In this document: positions 27,534 to 35,405 of the stretch, piece after piece
How positions within the stretch are numbered: position 1 is the stretch's first letter
Layout of the letters: every line of letters begins with the position of its first letter
NCBI GenBank assembly: GCA_029100965.1
Contig: JAQXQC010000074.1
Coordinates: 1-35,494 of the forward strand
Reading direction: 5' to 3'
Source of the DNA: Bacilli bacterium
GTDB taxonomy: Bacteria; Bacillota_I; Bacilli_A; RF39; UBA660
DNA: 35,494 nt
Notes under the pieces: generated by a model
Database searches by the model: none
What the model saw: only the letters and a program-made list of their open reading frames with translations
What the model was told of the DNA's origin: nothing
Made by a program: the position numbers and the translations under genes

Positions 27534-28631
27534 ATGAACTTAAATCGTTATGTGGATGATTATGGGTGCTATACATTTGATGATGTTCCTTTTAATGAAG
27601 TCGATAATGCGGTGATGTCAGCTATTTCTTATGTGAATTTAGATGGTATTGTTTCAAAAAATCGATTTCATAAAATTACTATTGAAGAGGCTGGAAATAT
27701 ATATTTTAAAAGACATTCCAAAAAGGAAAAACAGGTTCTTGCGGTTAGGGAATCAATTAAACTATTTTATATTATTAAGGATACAGAAAGATATAAAAAG
27801 TTGTATCTTTATAATTATACTTATGAATCTGGAGATGCTGAACAATTTTCTGCTATTACTATTGAACTTTCTAATAAATTAGTTTATGTTTCTTTCGAAG
27901 GAACGGATCATTTGGTAAGTGGTTGGAAAGAAAATTTTATGCTCAGTTATCAGTTTCCTGTTTTATCTCAGAGGAGAGCAATTGATTATGTAAATAAGAA
28001 TTTTCTTTTTCGTCATCATGAAATTATTTTAGGTGGTCATTCTAAAGGTGGTAATTTGGCAATGGTTGCGGGAATGTATGCTAATTTTTTGGTTCGGGAT
28101 AAAATTGTTAAGATTTATAATAATGATGGTCCTGGTCTTTTGTTAGAACAAATTTCTTCTAAATATTATCAAAATGTTGCGAATAAAATGGTTCATATTA
28201 TTCCTAATTATTCTATGGTTGGTTTATTGCTTAGGCATGAAAATAATTATGTTGTAGTAAGGTCTTCTCGAAAGAGTATTTATGCACATGATATGTTTAC
28301 GTGGGTAGTTCGGGGTAAGGAATTTGAAAAGTGTGAGCTTAGTTCTTTTAGTAAAGCATTGGATGATAAGTTAATTCATTGGCTAAATAAATATGATCGA
28401 AAAACTAGAGAAGAGTTTGTTCTTTCTTTGTTTGATGTTTTTGATAAGGCTGGTGTTTATAGTTTAGTAGATATTATGGAGAAAAAATCTTTGATTATTC
28501 GAATTGTACTTGGAATTAATAATACTAATCCAGTGACGAAAAATATTTTAAAGGACTTTATTTTTGCTTTATTTCAATGTTTTAAAGATGTAAAAAAAGA
28601 GGAATTAATTTCTTTTTTTGAAAGAAAATAG
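27534..28631 (+). CDS. DUF2974 (Mbeg1-like) lipase-like alpha/beta hydrolase
   Basis: Predicted serine hydrolase of the DUF2974/Mbeg1-like family, 365 residues, no signal peptide. The nucleophile elbow GGHSKGGNLA (near residues 163-172) gives the GxSxG motif. It is preceded by a beta strand (VSFEGTDHLVSGWKENF) as in lipase class 3-like folds. A later NNDGPGLL supplies a probable acid residue, and YAHDMFTWVV (near 250) holds a candidate catalytic histidine. Such proteins are common in Firmicutes but uncharacterised; the substrate is unknown. It follows the unidentified 104-residue gene closely. Confidence 0.8.
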   Translation: MNLNRYVDDYGCYTFDDVPFNEVDNAVMSAISYVNLDGIVSKNRFHKITIEEAGNIYFKRHSKKEKQVLAVRESIKLFYIIKDTERYKKLYLYNYTYESGDAEQFSAITIELSNKLVYVSFEGTDHLVSGWKENFMLSYQFPVLSQRRAIDYVNKNFLFRHHEIILGGHSKGGNLAMVAGMYANFLVRDKIVKIYNNDGPGLLLEQISSKYYQNVANKMVHIIPNYSMVGLLLRHENNYVVVRSSRKSIYAHDMFTWVVRGKEFEKCELSSFSKALDDKLIHWLNKYDRKTREEFVLSLFDVFDKAGVYSLVDIMEKKSLIIRIVLGINNTNPVTKNILKDFIFALFQCFKDVKKEELISFFERK

Positions 28632-28687
28632 TACTTCTTTTTCTTTTGTACTTTCGATGTTATTTTTTGTAAAGTGGTTTCTTTGTA

Positions 28688-28717
28688 TTGTTAAAAATTT
28701 TAATTGTATGATATAAT
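28688..28717 (+). promoter_or_regulatory. Promoter of the zinc dehydrogenase gene
   Basis: TTGTTA (28688-28693), 18 bases, perfect TATAAT (28712-28717) with an extended -10 TG. A short palindrome, ATGATTTCATCAT, follows at the predicted start and could be an operator. Confidence 0.6.
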
Positions 28718-28746
28718 GATTTCATCATAAAGAGGAGGTAAATGAT

Positions 28747-29766
28747 ATGAAGTGTGTATCGATTTCTGGGGAAAAAAGTTTTGTTTTGAAAAATATTGAT
28801 GTACCTGTTTCTAAAGATGGTAGTGTGGTATTAGAGGTAAAATCTTGTGGTATATGTGGATCTGATATTCATTACTGGGTAGATGGTAATCCTGTTGGTT
28901 TAGTTATGGGACATGAATTTGCTGGTGTGGTAGTAGATCCTGGTTCTAGAAAGGATTTAGTAAAGGGGGATAGAGTAACTGGTTTACCTATTTCTCCATG
29001 TGGTAAGTGTGATGCTTGTAAGCATGGTATGCCTCAATATTGTCAAGATACGTGGTCAGAGGCTGTTGGTCTTGCTCTTACTAATCCTGGAGCTTATGCA
29101 GAGTATACAAGTTGTAGACCTGATATGATTAGGAAAATTCCAAATAATGTTAGTTTTGATGCTGCTTGTATGACTGAACCATCAGCTGTTGCTTTACATG
29201 CGGTTAAGCTTGCTGATATAAAGATAGGAGATTCTGTTTTGATTGTTGGTGGTGGTATTATTGGTCTTATGTCGGCTGAATTTGCTCGGCTTGCTGGTGC
29301 TGGTTATATAGCTATTTTGGAGACTAATAAAAAGCGTGGTAAAAAGGCTGTTAGTTTTGGAAAAATTAATGAGTATTATGATGCTACTAAGGAAGATAGT
29401 ATTGCTAAAATGGTAACTAAAACAAATGGTGGATTTGATCATGTTATTGAATGCTGTGGAAATTCTCCTGCTGTTAGTGAAGCAATTATGTCAGTTCGTC
29501 CAGGTGGCAAAATAGTATTAGTTGGTGTATCGATGGATGCTGTTACTATCCCAACAGTTGTTTCTGTGATGAGGGAAGTAACTCTTCAAGGGGCAATTGC
29601 ATATACTCCAGAAGAGTTTGACACATGTTTAAAACTAATTAGTGAGAAAAAAATTAATGTTACAAAGTATATTGATGATTTAGTTTCTTTGGAAGATGTA
29701 CAAGAATCTTTTGAAAGACTTACTAGTGGTAAAGATGCTGCGGTTAAAATTGTAATTAAGCCATAA
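28747..29766 (+). CDS. Zinc-dependent medium-chain alcohol/polyol dehydrogenase
   Basis: NAD(P)-dependent oxidoreductase of the medium-chain zinc family, closest in pattern to sorbitol or threonine dehydrogenases, 339 residues. Catalytic zinc ligands are Cys37 (GICGSD) and His56-Glu57 (GHEFAG). The structural zinc lobe has Cys85, 88, 91 and 99 (CGKCDACKHGMPQYC). The Rossmann motif is VGGGIIGLMSAEFA near 166-180. The substrate cannot be fixed from sequence. Full Shine-Dalgarno GAGGAGG precedes the ATG. It is a single-gene unit with its own promoter. Confidence 0.88.
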   Translation: MKCVSISGEKSFVLKNIDVPVSKDGSVVLEVKSCGICGSDIHYWVDGNPVGLVMGHEFAGVVVDPGSRKDLVKGDRVTGLPISPCGKCDACKHGMPQYCQDTWSEAVGLALTNPGAYAEYTSCRPDMIRKIPNNVSFDAACMTEPSAVALHAVKLADIKIGDSVLIVGGGIIGLMSAEFARLAGAGYIAILETNKKRGKKAVSFGKINEYYDATKEDSIAKMVTKTNGGFDHVIECCGNSPAVSEAIMSVRPGGKIVLVGVSMDAVTIPTVVSVMREVTLQGAIAYTPEEFDTCLKLISEKKINVTKYIDDLVSLEDVQESFERLTSGKDAAVKIVIKP

Positions 29767-29842
29767 TAAATGGTATAAAACTATACGTTTAAATCTATAA
29801 TAGTAAAGGTAGGTTGTCAATTGATTGAAAAAAATAAAAAAA

Positions 29843-29869
29843 TTAGCAATCTGTATTGACAATTGCTAA
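29843..29869. promoter_or_regulatory. CIRCE-like operator (HrcA site) upstream of hsp20
   Basis: TTAGCAATC, exactly 9 bases, AATTGCTAA. The CIRCE consensus is TTAGCACTC-N9-GAGTGCTAA, so the spacer is exact and the outer six bases of each arm fit. The -35 hexamer of the hsp20 promoter begins inside the spacer, where a bound HrcA repressor would block RNA polymerase. Confidence 0.8.
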
Positions 29870-29883
29870 AATAGTAGTATAAT
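29856..29883 (+). promoter_or_regulatory. Promoter of hsp20
   Basis: Perfect TTGACA (29856-29861), 16 bases, perfect TATAAT (29878-29883), overlapping the CIRCE-like operator. Confidence 0.8.
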
Positions 29884-29906
29884 GAATAATGAAAGGTGAT
29901 GATAAT

Positions 29907-30329
29907 ATGGCTTTAATACCAAGACTTGTGCCAAATAAATTATATTTGGATGATGTATTTGATGATTTTATGTTTCCTACAATGAAAGATGATTTTGGAA
30001 AGATGAAATGTGATATTTACGAAAAGGATGATGCTTATCATTTAGAAATGGATGTTCCTGGTTTTGATAAGAAGGATGTTCAGATTGAAATTGATGATAA
30101 TGATTATTTGACTATTACTGCTGAAAAGTCTTCTGAAAATAACGAGGAAGATGATGATAAAAATTATATTCGTAAGGAAAGAAATTATGGAAAATATCAA
30201 AGATCTTTCTATGTTGGTGGAATAGATAAAGATAATATTCAAGCTAATTTTGAAAATGGTATTTTAAAAATATCTATGCCTAAGAAAGAAGAAGAAAAAT
30301 CATCAAAGAAAACTATTGAAATTAAATAA
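29907..30329 (+). CDS. Hsp20/alpha-crystallin small heat-shock protein
   Basis: ATP-independent chaperone that holds unfolding proteins, 140 residues. A short N-terminal arm is followed by an alpha-crystallin domain (about 37-130) with YHLEMDVPGFDKKDVQIEI, a flexible acidic loop (ENNEEDDDKN), RSFYVGGID and the conserved FENGILKISMPK near 115-126. The C-terminal tail is charged. ATG 29907 follows AAAGGTGAT; a longer frame from 29889 would include that site. The CIRCE-like operator implies heat-inducible control by HrcA, which is not encoded here. Confidence 0.94.
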   Translation: MALIPRLVPNKLYLDDVFDDFMFPTMKDDFGKMKCDIYEKDDAYHLEMDVPGFDKKDVQIEIDDNDYLTITAEKSSENNEEDDDKNYIRKERNYGKYQRSFYVGGIDKDNIQANFENGILKISMPKKEEEKSSKKTIEIK

Positions 30330-30346
30330 TATTGTTTGACATATAC

Positions 30347-30384
30347 AGACTATACTTTTTGAAAGAGTATGGTCTTTTCTTTTG
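30347..30384 (+). terminator. Terminator of hsp20
   Basis: AGACTATACT (30347-30356) pairs with AGTATGGTCT (30366-30375) with one G-U pair, followed by TTTTCTTTTG. Confidence 0.75.
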
Positions 30385-30399
30385 TTTTATTTCTATCGA

Positions 30400-30408
30400 T
30401 GGTATAAT
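30400..30408 (+). promoter_or_regulatory. Extended -10 promoter of the CorA gene
   Basis: TGGTATAAT, with a perfect TATAAT at 30403-30408. A good -35 is not seen. It lies about 25 bases before the TTG start. Confidence 0.5.
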
Positions 30409-30432
30409 ATAAAAAAAAGGCAGGTGATTATT

Positions 30433-31377
30433 TTGATAAGGATTTATAAAAATGAGATGGAACAAGAGGAAGTTAATTTAATTCATCATATAGAAGATAA
30501 TTGTTGGATAAAGATGGTTCATCCTACTGAAGAGGAAATTAAAATGGTAGTTGATGAATTAAAGATAGATGAAGATTTAATTACAAAGGTTTTGGATGAA
30601 GAGGAGTTGCCTAGAGTAGAGAAAACAGATAATGCCACTCTAGTTGTTGTTGATTGTCCTTATTGGGATGATCATCATGTAAAAAATAAATATCATACTT
30701 ATCCTCTTGGAATTATTATTTGTAATGATTTACATATTATTACAGTTTCTTTGAAAGAATTTGATTATTTGAAGGATTTTGAAGAGGGAAAGGTTAAGAC
30801 TTTTTATACATATAAGAAATCTAGGTTTTTAATTCAGATTTTACTTAAGACGGCTTCATCATATTTAAAAGTTCTTAATATTGTAAATGATGATATTCGC
30901 AAAAAAGAAAAAGTTTTATATAATTCTACAAATAATAAGCATTTAGTAGAACTTTTGGATATAGAAAAGACGCTTGTTTATTTTATTACTTCTTTGAAGG
31001 CTAATGATGTTGTTTTAGAAAAATTATCTAAAGGAAATGTTATTATGATGTATGATGAAGATATTGAGTTACTTGATGATACAATGATTGAGAATAGGCA
31101 GGGGATTGAAATGTGTACGATTTATAAGGAAATTTTATCTTCTATTACGGATACTTATGCTACAATTGTTTCTAATAACTTAAATGTTGTTATGAAGTTT
31201 TTAGCGGGAGCTACAATTGTGTTAGCAGTTCCTACTATGATTTCCTCTTTTTTGGGAATGAATATTTCTCTTGGGGATTTTGCAAAAAAAGATTATGCTT
31301 TTATGGTGGTATGTATATTTTCTTTGATATTAGCTTTATTTGTGGCTTATTTATTGAAAAAGAAAGATATGCTTTAA
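30433..31377 (+). CDS. CorA-family magnesium/divalent cation transporter
   Basis: Pentameric membrane channel for Mg2+ or related ions, 314 residues. A long cytoplasmic N-terminal domain and helical stalk (1-250) are followed by two membrane helices near the C-terminus. The family selectivity motif GMN is present at the end of the first helix (SSFLGMNISLG). The tail ends in a lysine-rich segment. The start is TTG 30433 with AGGTGAT upstream; the longer frame from 30382 would include the promoter. The ion preference is not certain from sequence. Confidence 0.92.
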   Translation: MIRIYKNEMEQEEVNLIHHIEDNCWIKMVHPTEEEIKMVVDELKIDEDLITKVLDEEELPRVEKTDNATLVVVDCPYWDDHHVKNKYHTYPLGIIICNDLHIITVSLKEFDYLKDFEEGKVKTFYTYKKSRFLIQILLKTASSYLKVLNIVNDDIRKKEKVLYNSTNNKHLVELLDIEKTLVYFITSLKANDVVLEKLSKGNVIMMYDEDIELLDDTMIENRQGIEMCTIYKEILSSITDTYATIVSNNLNVVMKFLAGATIVLAVPTMISSFLGMNISLGDFAKKDYAFMVVCIFSLILALFVAYLLKKKDML

Positions 31378-31408
31378 TTTATTAATAGATAATTGTGAGG
31401 TGATAATT

Positions 31409-31666
31409 TTGAAAAAGTTTAGTTTTACTCCTAAAGGAGTATGTTCTAGTAAAATGAATATTGTTATTGATAAGGGAATAATAAAAGATATTGAAATTAT
31501 AGGTGGATGTCCTGGAAATACTCTTGGAATTAGTAAGTTATGTATTGGAAAAAACGTAAAAGATGTGATTGAACTTTTATCTGGGATTGATTGTAGAGGT
31601 CGAGGAACATCTTGTCCTGATCAGTTAGCAAAGGCTTTAGAGAAAGCATTAATTGTGAATAAATAA
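31409..31666 (+). CDS. TSCPD-domain protein (TIGR03905 type)
   Basis: An 85-residue protein of the uncharacterised TSCPD family, named from the motif it ends with here (GRGTSCPDQLAKAL). The pattern FTPKGVCSSKM ... GGCPGNTLGISKL is also typical. The domain otherwise occurs as a C-terminal part of some ribonucleotide reductases, and conserved cysteines suggest metal or redox function; neither is shown. The start is TTG 31409 after GAGGTGAT. It follows corA by 31 bases and probably shares its transcript. A bidirectional hairpin lies downstream. Confidence 0.85.
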   Translation: MKKFSFTPKGVCSSKMNIVIDKGIIKDIEIIGGCPGNTLGISKLCIGKNVKDVIELLSGIDCRGRGTSCPDQLAKALEKALIVNK

Positions 31667-31832
31667 GGAGAATATCAAGAAACTCTATGTATTTTGGCAA
31701 GGGATGGGATGTTAGTTGCTAAAACGGTTTATAGTGCTGGCATTTTGATATTTTATATTCCTGATTTATTTAATATTAAATCAAAAAAATATGTTATATG
31801 ATAAAAATAAAATTGGTAAAAGTCATTAAAAA
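31667..31832. other. Non-coding gap after the TSCPD gene
   Basis: An AAGGAG directly after the TSCPD stop has no start codon at useful distance. A 30-codon hydrophobic frame near 31708-31800 has a poor context and no recognisable match. I see no supported gene. It may contain a decayed one. Confidence 0.4.
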
Positions 31833-31855
31833 AATAAGAATTTTTGTTTCTTATT
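31833..31855. terminator. Bidirectional terminator between convergent genes
   Basis: AATAAGAA (31833-31840) pairs with TTCTTATT (31848-31855), flanked by A-runs on the left and T-runs on the right. It can stop transcripts from both directions. The stop codon of the minus-strand small gene is inside it. Confidence 0.65.
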
Positions 31856-31991
31856 TTTTTTCTTCTTGATAAATTGATTTTTCAATACTATTGTAGTAAT
31901 TATTTCCTTTTTCATAATATTTTTCTATTTTTTTCTTTTCTTTTTCGGTAAACATTTCATCAGATAGTTCTAATTTTTTTAGATATTTCAT
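31851..31991 (-). CDS. Small lysine-rich protein, 46 residues, unrecognised
   Basis: A minus-strand frame of 46 codons beginning MKYLKKLELSDEMFTEKEKK, with a GGTGAT ribosome-binding site (complement of 31996-32001) 4 bases before the ATG, and a hairpin with T-run at its end. It is acidic and basic throughout, probably helical (EKEKKKIEKYYEKGNNYY), with no membrane span. The match of start signal, frame and terminator favours a real gene, oriented opposite to its neighbours. The function is unknown. Confidence 0.55.
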   Translation of the reverse strand: MKYLKKLELSDEMFTEKEKKKIEKYYEKGNNYYNSIEKSIYQEEKK

Positions 31992-32096
31992 TTTTATCAC
32001 CATTTATAGTATGTTATTTTTTTAATTTTTTATTCTTTAGAGAATGTATAAAAAATGTTTATATTGGTAAAATATGTATAGAATGGAGTGAAATTT

Positions 32097-32630
32097 ATGA
32101 AAACGACAGGTATTATTAGAAGAATTGATGATTTAGGAAGAATTGTGATTCCTAAGGAATTGAGAAAATCACTTCGAATAAAGAATGGAGATTCGTTGGA
32201 AATTTTTGTAGATCAAGAGGATATTATTTTAAAGAAGTATTCTCCAATAGAAAGTATAGAGGAAGCTGCTATTAAATATGTAGAGGGTTTTAATCAAGTA
32301 ATTAAGCATAATGTGATTGTAACAGATAAGGATAAAGTAATTGCTGTTTCTGGTGAATTGAAGAAAAAATATTTAGGGAAAAAGATAACTGAATTTACAG
32401 AAAGAGGAATTGAAAGAAGAGATAGTTTTGTGGAGAGGCAGAAAAAATTATTTTCTTTTGTAGAGGGTGTGGAAGATTTAGGTTATTATTCTTTTAGTTC
32501 AATTGTTTCTGATAGTGATACGATTGGAAGTGTGATTATTATTTCTATTGATGCTCCTATTTTAGAAAGTGATGAAAAGTTAGCTGTTATTTTATCTAAA
32601 CTTTTATCAGGAAAATTTTTAGAAAATTAA
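32097..32630 (+). CDS. spoVT: SpoVT-type AbrB-family transcriptional regulator
   Basis: DNA-binding regulator of the AbrB/SpoVT family, 177 residues. The N-terminal swapped-hairpin AbrB domain (1-50: TGIIRRIDDLGRIVIPKELR ... LEIFVD ... ILKKYSP) is near-identical in pattern to B. subtilis SpoVT. The rest is a GAF-like domain, which distinguishes SpoVT from short AbrB. ATG 32097 follows GGAGTG at 6 bases; an in-frame GTG at 32088 lies in that site. In B. subtilis spoVT is a late sporulation regulator located next to mfd. Here five kilobases of other genes separate them. Whether the cell sporulates is not shown; the protein could have another target set. Confidence 0.88.
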   Translation: MKTTGIIRRIDDLGRIVIPKELRKSLRIKNGDSLEIFVDQEDIILKKYSPIESIEEAAIKYVEGFNQVIKHNVIVTDKDKVIAVSGELKKKYLGKKITEFTERGIERRDSFVERQKKLFSFVEGVEDLGYYSFSSIVSDSDTIGSVIIISIDAPILESDEKLAVILSKLLSGKFLEN

Positions 32631-32641
32631 AGAAAAACTGC

Positions 32642-35005
32642 TTATTTTTGCTTTTTTTCTTTAAGTATTTTTAAAATAAATAATAGTATACCGATACTAC
32701 TCATGTAGATACTAATTTTTTTTAATGGAGCTTCATAAATAATTTTTATTTGATGTGTTCCTTTTTTTATAGGAAAGGTGATGAAATTTGCTCCAGATTT
32801 TTGATATTTTATTTTTTTATTATTTACATAAATTTTGAATCCTTTATCATATGGAATGGATATTGTAAAATAGGAATTGTCTTTTGTAATATTTATTTTT
32901 CCTTGAATTTTGTCTCCTTTTGTCATTTTTTTGTTTATTTTAAAGGTATATATGTTTTTGTTTACATCTTTAATTGTATCATAATCTATGATATAGGTAT
33001 TAAATTTATTTAATTGGTAATTTCCTTTTGAAATTTTTATATCTAAGATATTAGTGTTTTCCACAGTATAGTGGAAAGTAATATTGTTGTTAAAATATTT
33101 CCAATTTTTGTTAGTTAATTTATTTTGTGTTTCATTAATTGTGATGTTTAAATCTTTATTTGCTAATTTTTTGTTTTGGAAACTTAAAAATAATATTTTT
33201 TGGTCCATATTAGTATCAAGTTTTAGTTTCAAGTGAGCATTGTTTTTTGCATTTATATTTATTATGTCGTTCTCTTTTTTTATTTTTAGATTATCCTGTT
33301 CAAGAATAATGTAATTTATTTTTTGTTCATTTAAAGTACTTATGTTTTTCTTTTCTTTATTATTTATAACAATGTTTGTTAATAGTTGAATCGTGTTGTT
33401 GGGGTAAGTTAATTTTTTTAAGTCATCTAAAGAGATTGTATGATTAGTTGCATATCCTAGTGGTAAGGAATTGGTATTTTCATATAAATTAATTCCATTT
33501 TTTGTTTTGATTAACTTGTATCCAAGTGTTAAATTTTGTTTTGTTATAATATATTTTTCTCCTAGTATAATTTGAGAGAATGGATTAGGGGATGGGGAAA
33601 TCATAAATTTATTTCGATTAGGAATGGGATTATTTAATAATTGATTGTAAGTATTGATATAATTTTGGTTTGATGTTGAAGAATAGATAGTTGTTTTTCT
33701 AGTACTTATATTATCTATTTTGTTAATATATTTTTCTTCGTTTAAGTTAGTATTTATTCTATAAAAATCTTGATCTTTTTGTGTTATTTCATTAATTAAT
33801 TTATTAATTGTTTTATATTCTTTATTGTTAATATCATTTTTTGTCATTAATTTATCACTTGAGTTTGTATAAATGCAAATGATAAATGATGAAATAATAA
33901 GGTATGTTACGATGAAATACTGTTTTTTGAGATTAATTTTTTTAAGAGAAGTTTCTAAAAAACTTGCTACTAAAATTAAAATTAGTGGAATAAATGGTAT
34001 TAATGATTTTGCATTTATGTATAATGTTCCATTTAGTAAGTAATTGAATATAGGAAAAATTGTAATTAAGAGACAAGTTATTGATAAGTATTTTTTTTCT
34101 TTTTTTCCCCTTAACGCAAAGTAAATTAGAGATATTAAACTGATTAATGTTAATCCTATACTGTATGGAGAATATAAAAGAGATTTACTGATGGAAGGGG
34201 TAAATAAATTAAATAGGGAAATATTTTTTGTTGAGGTTGATCTTCCTGTTAGTAATGTATATGCTGTTGGTAGAAGAAGGATTGAAGTAATTAAAATTCC
34301 GATAAGGAATGGTTGGATAAGTTTAATTGATTTGCATATTAATTTTTTTATTGTGATTTTATTTTCTTCTTTTACATATTTGTAAATGTAATATAAAAAT
34401 AATACAATTAGGGAAGGAATACTAAAATAATAACTGCTTAGTATAATTAGTATTATGGATAAAATTAAAGGTGTAGATTTTTTATTTTCATAAAAGTAGT
34501 CAATACTAAATAATCCAAGAATTAAAAAGGGAAAATAATTGATAAACATAATGTGTCTTTTGGCATGGAATATTAATGGACCACTAACTAGAAATAAAAA
34601 ACTGGTGACAAAACTTATTTTTTCATTGTATTTATGCTTTCTTAGGAAGTAATAAAAGAGTATTGTACTTATTATGACAATAAGGCAATTTATTATGATT
34701 AGGTAATCAATCATTTTAATAAAAGGAAATAAATAGGAGAGTAGAATATATGGGTTATATAGACCATAATAAGATAAATAGTAAATATTTTGTCCACTTC
34801 CTAGATTTAAGGCAAAATCAGGGAATAGGTCATGGGTATTATAAAATAATGTACGAAAATATTCTGGGATTAAATAATGCTGATATTTGAAATCAATATT
34901 TGATGCAAATAGATGATTATTTCTAGTTAAGATTAAATATATTATTATGAATGTTATTATAAAAATAGTATTAGATAGTAAGTCTTTTTTTGTAATTTTT
35001 TTCAT
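32642..35005 (-). CDS. YfhO-family multispanning membrane protein
   Basis: Large membrane protein of the YfhO family, 787 residues. A signal-anchor-like first span (about 11-30) is followed by a YfhO-type extracytoplasmic loop (FPDFALNLGSGQNIYYLSYYGLYNP near 60-85). About ten more membrane spans run to residue 375, then a long Asn/Lys-rich extracytoplasmic domain (380-760), and one C-terminal span ending in KEKKQK. In B. subtilis YfhO has been linked to glycosylation of lipoteichoic acid; related GT-C-like proteins transfer sugars from lipid carriers. A sugar transfer role here is inference. AAGGAG lies 7 bases before the ATG. It runs against replication, convergent with spoVT. Confidence 0.85.
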   Translation of the reverse strand: MKKITKKDLLSNTIFIITFIIIYLILTRNNHLFASNIDFKYQHYLIPEYFRTLFYNTHDLFPDFALNLGSGQNIYYLSYYGLYNPYILLSYLFPFIKMIDYLIIINCLIVIISTILFYYFLRKHKYNEKISFVTSFLFLVSGPLIFHAKRHIMFINYFPFLILGLFSIDYFYENKKSTPLILSIILIILSSYYFSIPSLIVLFLYYIYKYVKEENKITIKKLICKSIKLIQPFLIGILITSILLLPTAYTLLTGRSTSTKNISLFNLFTPSISKSLLYSPYSIGLTLISLISLIYFALRGKKEKKYLSITCLLITIFPIFNYLLNGTLYINAKSLIPFIPLILILVASFLETSLKKINLKKQYFIVTYLIISSFIICIYTNSSDKLMTKNDINNKEYKTINKLINEITQKDQDFYRINTNLNEEKYINKIDNISTRKTTIYSSTSNQNYINTYNQLLNNPIPNRNKFMISPSPNPFSQIILGEKYIITKQNLTLGYKLIKTKNGINLYENTNSLPLGYATNHTISLDDLKKLTYPNNTIQLLTNIVINNKEKKNISTLNEQKINYIILEQDNLKIKKENDIININAKNNAHLKLKLDTNMDQKILFLSFQNKKLANKDLNITINETQNKLTNKNWKYFNNNITFHYTVENTNILDIKISKGNYQLNKFNTYIIDYDTIKDVNKNIYTFKINKKMTKGDKIQGKINITKDNSYFTISIPYDKGFKIYVNNKKIKYQKSGANFITFPIKKGTHQIKIIYEAPLKKISIYMSSIGILLFILKILKEKKQK

Positions 35006-35027
35006 GATAGCTCCTTTCGATAGGTTT

Positions 35028-35033
35028 ATTATA
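35028..35033 (-). promoter_or_regulatory. Extended -10 promoter of the YfhO gene
   Basis: On the minus strand TATAAT is preceded by TG (TGCTATAAT). It lies 22 bases before the ATG. No clear -35. Confidence 0.5.
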
Positions 35034-35405
35034 GCATATCTTTTAACTTTTAATTTTAGGATGTTTATATAGTTATGTAAATTATGTCAATTTTTTAATT
35101 ATTTTTAGATAATATAAAATTAAAAATATTCATCTTTATTAAATAAGTTGACAAAAAAAATGTAAATTAAAAATTAATGAATAATTTAATTAAAATTAAT
35201 ATTTTGTTATTTAAATAAAAGGATTTTTATAGAAAAGTTATATTTATTTAAAGATAATTGTAATTTGAAAAATGAATAAATTAAAAAAAATGTATGTCAA
35301 TAACTTTGGAAAATGTCTCAAAAAAATTTAAACATAATCGGGAGTGTCTACTAGTTTTTTTATAATTAGTCATTAAGCAAAAGTATTTGCTTAATAAAAT
35401 AACCA
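35034..35405. other. AT-rich non-coding stretch at the right edge
   Basis: No supported gene. A perfect 10-bp inverted repeat, ATTAAGCAAA and TTTGCTTAAT (35372-35381 and 35386-35395), lies just after the stop of the edge gene and may end its transcript, though the T-run is weak. AGTGTCT at 35343-35349 is complementary to AGACACT at 35460-35466. Confidence 0.45.

Noticed and set aside
28632-28660. AGTAC/GTACT hairpin after the DUF2974 gene as a terminator
   Set aside because: The stem is only 5 bp with a long loop and weak T-run.
31708-31800. 30-codon hydrophobic plus-strand frame after the TSCPD gene
   Set aside because: Poor start context, no recognisable family; it may be a decayed gene but cannot be supported.
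33055-33075. TTTTCCACA plus TGTGG-like inverse in the YfhO gene
   Set aside because: Single site inside coding sequence with no other origin signals; it is AT-rich chance.
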